From Bisporella sp. PMI_857 (Eukaryota; Ascomycota; Leotiomycetes; Helotiales; Helotiaceae): 64,000 bases of DNA. Shown here piece after piece: positions 59,725 to 64,000 of this stretch. The notes beneath the pieces are model-generated. The model did not search any database and was not told where the DNA came from. It saw nothing but the letters and a program-made list of their open reading frames with translations. Position 1 is the stretch's first letter; every line of letters begins with the position of its first letter. The stretch is taken from positions 372,001 through 436,000 of the forward strand of contig JAJSPD010000001.1 of NCBI GenBank assembly GCA_021307315.1, given 5' to 3'. Both the position numbers and the translations under genes were made by a program.

Positions 59725-60401
59725 ATGGATCACTCGCATATGGACCATTCCTCCATGGATATGGGGCATGCAATGCCGGCAAGATGCAGCATGAATGTAC
59801 GCAGAATCCGCTCAGCCAGAATGAAACCGTAGCTAATTAGCTACAGATGCTTTTCACCTGGAACACACAGAACCTGTGCATCGTCTTCCGCTGGTGGCAC
59901 ATCCAGACGACAGCTGGCCTGATCTTCTCCCTCATCGGTGTTGTTGCGCTCGCAGCATTCTACGAAGCCATCCGCGCCGGTTCGCGGAAGTACGAGAAGT
60001 GGGCTGCTAAAAGAACGGAGGAAGTACCTAGTATGTCTTCCCAAGTCCATACTTCGTGTTGTGCTGTGAACATATGAGCCTGTAACAAAAGCTGAGATAT
60101 ATGTGAATGGAGCTATTACTGAGAGCACGCCTCTGTGGTTGACAGGGCGCAATCAAGCGGAGATTACGAAGAGGACCCATGTTATCAAAGCGTTGATGTA
60201 TGCGATTCAGAATTTTTATGCGTTCATGCTCATGTAAGTCTGCCTTGATGTTATGATGGCTTAGTAACTAACGAAGTTTGCAGGCTGGTGTTCATGACAT
60301 ACAATGGCTGGGTTATGATCGCGATTGGGGTTGGGTCATTTGTTGGGTATTTGGTGTTTGGAGCGGATACATCTGCAACCAAAGATACAGCCTGTCATTG
60401 A
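59725..60401 (+). CDS. Ctr-family copper transporter
   Basis: Four exons (59725-59796, 59847-60023, 60079-60233, 60284-60401) give exactly 173 aa. The N-terminus is Met/His-rich (MDHSHMDHSSMDMGHAMPAR), the copper-binding ectodomain of Ctr proteins, followed by CSMNMLFTWNT. Three helices follow: IQTTAGLIFSLIGVVALAAF, a second with the MxxxM copper-selectivity motif (MLVFM) and a third with GxxxG (GSFVG). Ctr trimers import Cu(I) across the plasma or vacuolar membrane. The second intron (60024-60078) uses a weak GTACCT donor; the nearby GTATGT would leave the frame. The C-terminal tail is short with a single cysteine (DTACH). Confidence 0.9.
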
Positions 60402-60845
60402 GTGGTACCACATTCTCTGGTAGCCGAAGGGCAGAGGTGAACAATAGGACAACTCGATCATTTAAAAGGGATTGGGCATATGGGGTATTGTGATGGATAC
60501 AGGTATTGAGCGGTTGTCAAAGGGTATATCTGATACATCTGATCATTATGAAGACAAAGCCTCTAGTAAATTGTACGAGCATCAATTTGACACTTCTTTT
60601 TAAACATAAGCACCATATATGAACTGTAATGCCTATACCATAGGTCTAACAAGCAAAATGGACTGAGGCCATACGAAGATAGCGAGTGATTCACCCATCG
60701 AATAGTTTGTAGACATTCATTTCTTATGTCCACTGTAATTTTCTGCCATGTTGTGTCCATTTCTAATCATCGCTTCGATGATAGATCTAATAGTACAAAC
60801 TTTATCCCAAATACTCTTCCACTGTGACACGCTAACCCCAATCCC
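60402..60845. other. Spacer between convergent copper transporter and proteasome gene
   Basis: Lies between two 3' ends. No gene is supported. Confidence 0.4.
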
Positions 60846-61631
60846 TTAATCTTGTCTGCCCTTCAATAGCCGCTTAGTGACCTTGTCCTTCTCAATAATA
60901 TATACATGTGCACCCCAACCAGATAATGCATCTCTGTCCACTGCATTTAGTAGCGCTTGGGAAATGGTCTCGAAGAGGTCTTCTGGCGCCTTAAAATAAA
61001 TGTTAGTAATGTTTTTCTTCTTAAAGAGCTCAAATGTGATGAAGCACACTTACCAGATCTGGCTCCCACAGTCCTTCGCAAGTACCAAACAGTTGATCAC
61101 TTGCTGTTCCACTAACAATGAAATCCTTGGCAAAATCGATACATCCAATGCTATCAAACCCGCAGATGAAGGGCTTGCCGGTCTTTTGATCGATTCCAGC
61201 GACTACCGGGCTGACGAAGTATGGACCAAACCTCCGCTCATATAAGCTGCTTGATACCAGGTTTGCCATTGTAGAAGGGGAAATGTTGCGTTCCTCGCGG
61301 AGACGGTACATATTGACTTTGTAACGGAAGAGATCGGACACAGTGTTGACGTCGGTAGCAAGTCCGGTGAGGCCAAGGTAGACATCGCCATACGAAAAGA
61401 TCTTGGGGAAGTTGTTCGAGACAGTCAAGGCTTGGAGTCCGAGACGAAGATCGCAGGCTATGGCTACGCAGTCCTTGCCAACCATTGCAACGCAGGCGCC
61501 GCCATCTATCAGTTATTAGCCTTTTTTCAAGAGCGAGTATGGAAGATGGCCGTACTAATGGCAAATGGTGAGCTCTGATTGCTCTGTCAGCGACTGTCTA
61601 GATCATAGAGGAAGATTTGATTACTTACCAT
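60846..61631 (-). CDS. pup3: 20S proteasome subunit beta-3
   Basis: Four exons on the reverse strand (61629-61631, 61556-61574, 61054-61505, 60846-60989) give 205 aa, identical in length to yeast Pup3. The first coding exon is just the ATG, followed directly by GTAAGT; the second is 19 nt. The protein starts [20 protein letters not shown], in which the N-terminal catalytic threonine of active beta subunits is absent, as expected for the non-proteolytic beta-3. [23 protein letters not shown] and [13 protein letters not shown] are family blocks. It forms part of the inner rings of the 20S core. The tiny start exons rest on restoring the conserved [10 protein letters not shown], with all splice sites canonical. 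Confidence 0.93.
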
Positions 61632-62044
61632 TGTGCTCTCTTATTTGGATATGTGATTGAAGAGGTATTCAAGGTAGAATAGAGCTTCGTTGACACTGTA
61701 AGAGCTTCGATGGTGCTTGAGGTGATATGATACTGAGTCGAAGGTTAACGAGCTGCAGGTAGACACGGCTGTCGCGTCGCTAGGTGCACATGCACCCCTG
61801 CATTTGCCAAGCCATGACCTTTGACATCCAGCCTCGTCCCTCTAACCCCACCACCTCAACCTAACTCTTCTGACAAATGTGCCTTTGATTCACGAATACA
61901 CTCTTTCAATTATAGTACGATAGAAGCATCGAGAACTGTGGATAAACCTAGACTAGCAAAATCACAATAAATCTCTAGGGATCCTATACAAACTTTAAGC
62001 ACTTGTCACGCATTTGCCATCCGCAGCGAAGCTCTCCACCGATC
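61632..62044. promoter_or_regulatory. Divergent spacer between pup3 and the UBX gene
   Basis: Head-to-head start codons 413 bp apart, so promoters of both ubiquitin-pathway genes lie here. A possible PACE-like (Rpn4) element, GGTGGCAAA, was not seen on either strand by eye. Confidence 0.4.
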
Positions 62045-63997
62045 ATGGCCTCCCATGTAGTGGTTATTTCCACCTCTTTCCAAAGAGTCCGAGTTAATGT
62101 CAATCCTGGAACGCATATGGCAGACATTTTAGCAGAAGCTTGCAAAACTTTTGGCCCGAAGTTCAGTAATTATGGCTTCAAGTAAGTGTACACTTCGCCT
62201 TTCCATGAGAAGAGTGGTGTTGATGGTTTCTGACGCTGCATAGACACAATAACAAACTTATAGATATGTCGAGGAAGTTCAGAGAAACAAATCTGACATC
62301 CGTAAGTAATACTGTGCTGAAATACATTGAATACTTAACTTCCCGGGGAAACTGTTGACACTTGTCCTCAGGGTGCAAAACTGGAACTCGTCATTATCTC
62401 AAAATCTCCACTACCTGTATCTGTTGCACTTCAGCTTCCAGATGAAAGATTGGTAGACTCTGTCGGGAGCGATACATCTTTGTGGCAGATATTACGTCGA
62501 TTCGAGTCAAAAGATAAGAGGAAGTATAATTTTACAGAGCGAGCTGTGACTTCGACTACAAATGGGAAAGCATCAGGGTCAGGGCAATTGTTATATGAAC
62601 AGCCTATCTTAAATATACTAGGGAAGGAGGTTTCGAATCTGGTTGATTTACAGAAGACTTTATCGCAGTTCGGTGTAAATAGCGGAAATGTTCTCAGTAA
62701 GCAAGCGCAGTATTTCGAAATATCGGGGTTCTATGGCTCATATCGAAGGATCTGACACTAATTTGGTAATTTGTAGTCAGACTCACGTTCCAAAAGACAG
62801 AACGCACATTCGCAGAAGCTGCCGCCGAAATCGACGAATATTTTAAGGAGACCACGATGGAAACAGCTACCGATAGGCAACCAGGTATAACTCATGATAC
62901 TAGCAAACAAACGGACTCGGCACAAACTCAGGAACTCGAAGATGTAGATATGGATAAAAATCAAGAAGAAGCATCAGATCCAGTTGCTTCAGATCCAGCT
63001 GCATCAGATCCGGCTGCGCCGCATCATCATCACGCCCCTCCACGCCGAGGAATTGTACCACCTAAGATTTTTCAGGCTATGGCAGAATCCGAGGAGACCT
63101 CACCTGAGTATGATTTGTATTAAATGACTAGCCTCGAATTGAAACGCTGACATCCAAATCAGGCAGAAAGAGGTCGCTCAGAATAATCTACAGCAAATCG
63201 AAAAAGTGCATGATGCTCGTACCAATCTCTCTACTCAACACCATACTCCTACCACTCAGAACACGGAAACTCCTCCTTCAATGGAGACCACTGGCCAAGC
63301 GTCGGTGCATTCAGAGCAAAACCATGATATTCTTGGTCCAAATGGTCGACCTATCAAGATCAATAAAGCCCCTTCTGGTAATACACCTACAGCCGCCCGC
63401 GAAGTCTTCAATGAGATGGACTACGAGCCCACGAAAGCACATGCTCTCTCCACATTGAGCCGTCTCCAGAGCGAATCCCAGAATAAAAGGCTACTTTCTG
63501 ACGCCGAACTTGGGAAGCTTGAGCAGGAGAAACTTGCAAAGATAAACGCAACCAGAATTTCAATCAAAGTTCGGTTCCCAGATCAGACAAGCATGACCAC
63601 ACCATTTGAGTCCGGAGATAGCGCTGCAGATCTTTACACAGCTGTGGCAGGAGTGATCGCTGCACCAAACCAACCGTTTATTCTAAGTACATATGGTGTT
63701 GGAGATATACCAAAGGATGCAAACAAGAAGCTGATATTGGACTTGAAGTTCTCCGGAAACGTGATGATTAATTTCCGGTGGGTTGATGGCGTTAGCCAGG
63801 ATATTAGGACGCGGCCAGCATTGAAAGCAGAGTATGCCGAGAAGGCTGTGGACTTAGTCGTACCTACACCCGCGAATGACGGACCAAGCGAAGAAGCAAG
63901 CTCAACTCTGAAAGAGCCTGACAAGAAAAAAGAGAGTGGTGGTAAGGGCAAAGGACTGGGTGCTTTGAAGAAGTTCCTACCAGGTGGGAAGAAGTGA
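62045..63997 (+). CDS. TUG/ASPL-type UBX-domain protein
   Basis: Five exons (62045-62181, 62244-62301, 62372-62696, 62777-63107, 63163-63997) give exactly 561 aa. An N-terminal ubiquitin-like TUG domain (residues 1 to ~75; VVVISTSFQRVRVNVNPGTH, ACKTFGPKFSNYGFKHNN) precedes an acidic linker with three tandem SDPVA/SDPAA units and a HHHHAPPRRG stretch. The UBX domain follows at about residues 410-490 (RISIKVRFPDQTSMTTPFES), then a Lys-rich tail ending GALKKFLPGGKK. Family members bind Cdc48/p97 via the UBX domain and act as adaptors that can disassemble its hexamer. The neighbouring pup3 links to the same ubiquitin-proteasome system, though adjacency may be chance. The gene is complete; its TGA lies three bases before the window end. 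Confidence 0.92.
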
Positions 63998-64000
63998 TTG

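Noticed and set aside
1..64000. CRISPR arrays, bacterial operons, biosynthetic gene cluster
   Set aside because: No regularly spaced direct repeats, no prokaryotic gene layout, and no polyketide, peptide or terpene synthase next to the MFS transporter.

Overview
The window comes from a filamentous ascomycete (Pezizomycotina, possibly Leotiomycetes). The evidence is dense short spliceosomal introns (mostly 46-100 nt, GTAAGT-like donors, CTAAC/CTGAC branch sites), a velvet regulator (VelB type), a QDE-1-type RNA-dependent RNA polymerase, kynurenine-pathway BNA1 and fungal-style AT-rich spacers with a solo LTR. No bacterial features are present. Gene models were built by hand: exons were joined only where frame, splice signals and family conservation agreed.

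Layout. 0-20 kb: the last 60 codons of a cation/proton antiporter, a 14-TM MFS transporter, clathrin heavy chain, then pyruvate carboxylase (13 exons, with micro-exons of 8, 12 and 5 nt and two giant introns). 20-28 kb: a cellular RdRP, then a reverse-strand protein with two zinc-ribbon motifs. 28-33 kb: a 5.5-kb gene-free stretch leading into velB (9 exons). 35-38 kb: erd1 and pex10, divergently transcribed. 38-42 kb: AT-rich gene-poor block with a solo LTR (perfect 5-bp target duplication). 42-51 kb: a single-pass membrane protein, a gene with a stop at an exon junction, the NF-X1/FAP1 zinc-finger protein, and a broken 2EXR-domain gene. 51-64 kb: LYAR-type zinc-finger protein, BEM46 hydrolase, a small unrecognised gene that needs a GC-AG intron, a FAH-family enzyme, BNA1, a Ctr copper transporter, proteasome beta-3 and a TUG/UBX protein.

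Most genes are housekeeping (endocytosis, anaplerosis, Golgi retention, peroxisome import, proteasome, NAD synthesis, copper uptake) or regulatory (VelB, RdRP), and I see no biosynthetic cluster or operon-like logic. The most unusual signal is in pyruvate carboxylase. Its two giant introns (616 and 1532 nt) each hold a decayed, sense-oriented copy of what looks like the same U1-type C2H2 zinc-finger gene, including a shared 3' flank. Other points to check are the micro-exons, the GC-AG small gene, the TGA formed at a splice junction near 44.1 kb, and a duplicated splice acceptor in the RdRP.
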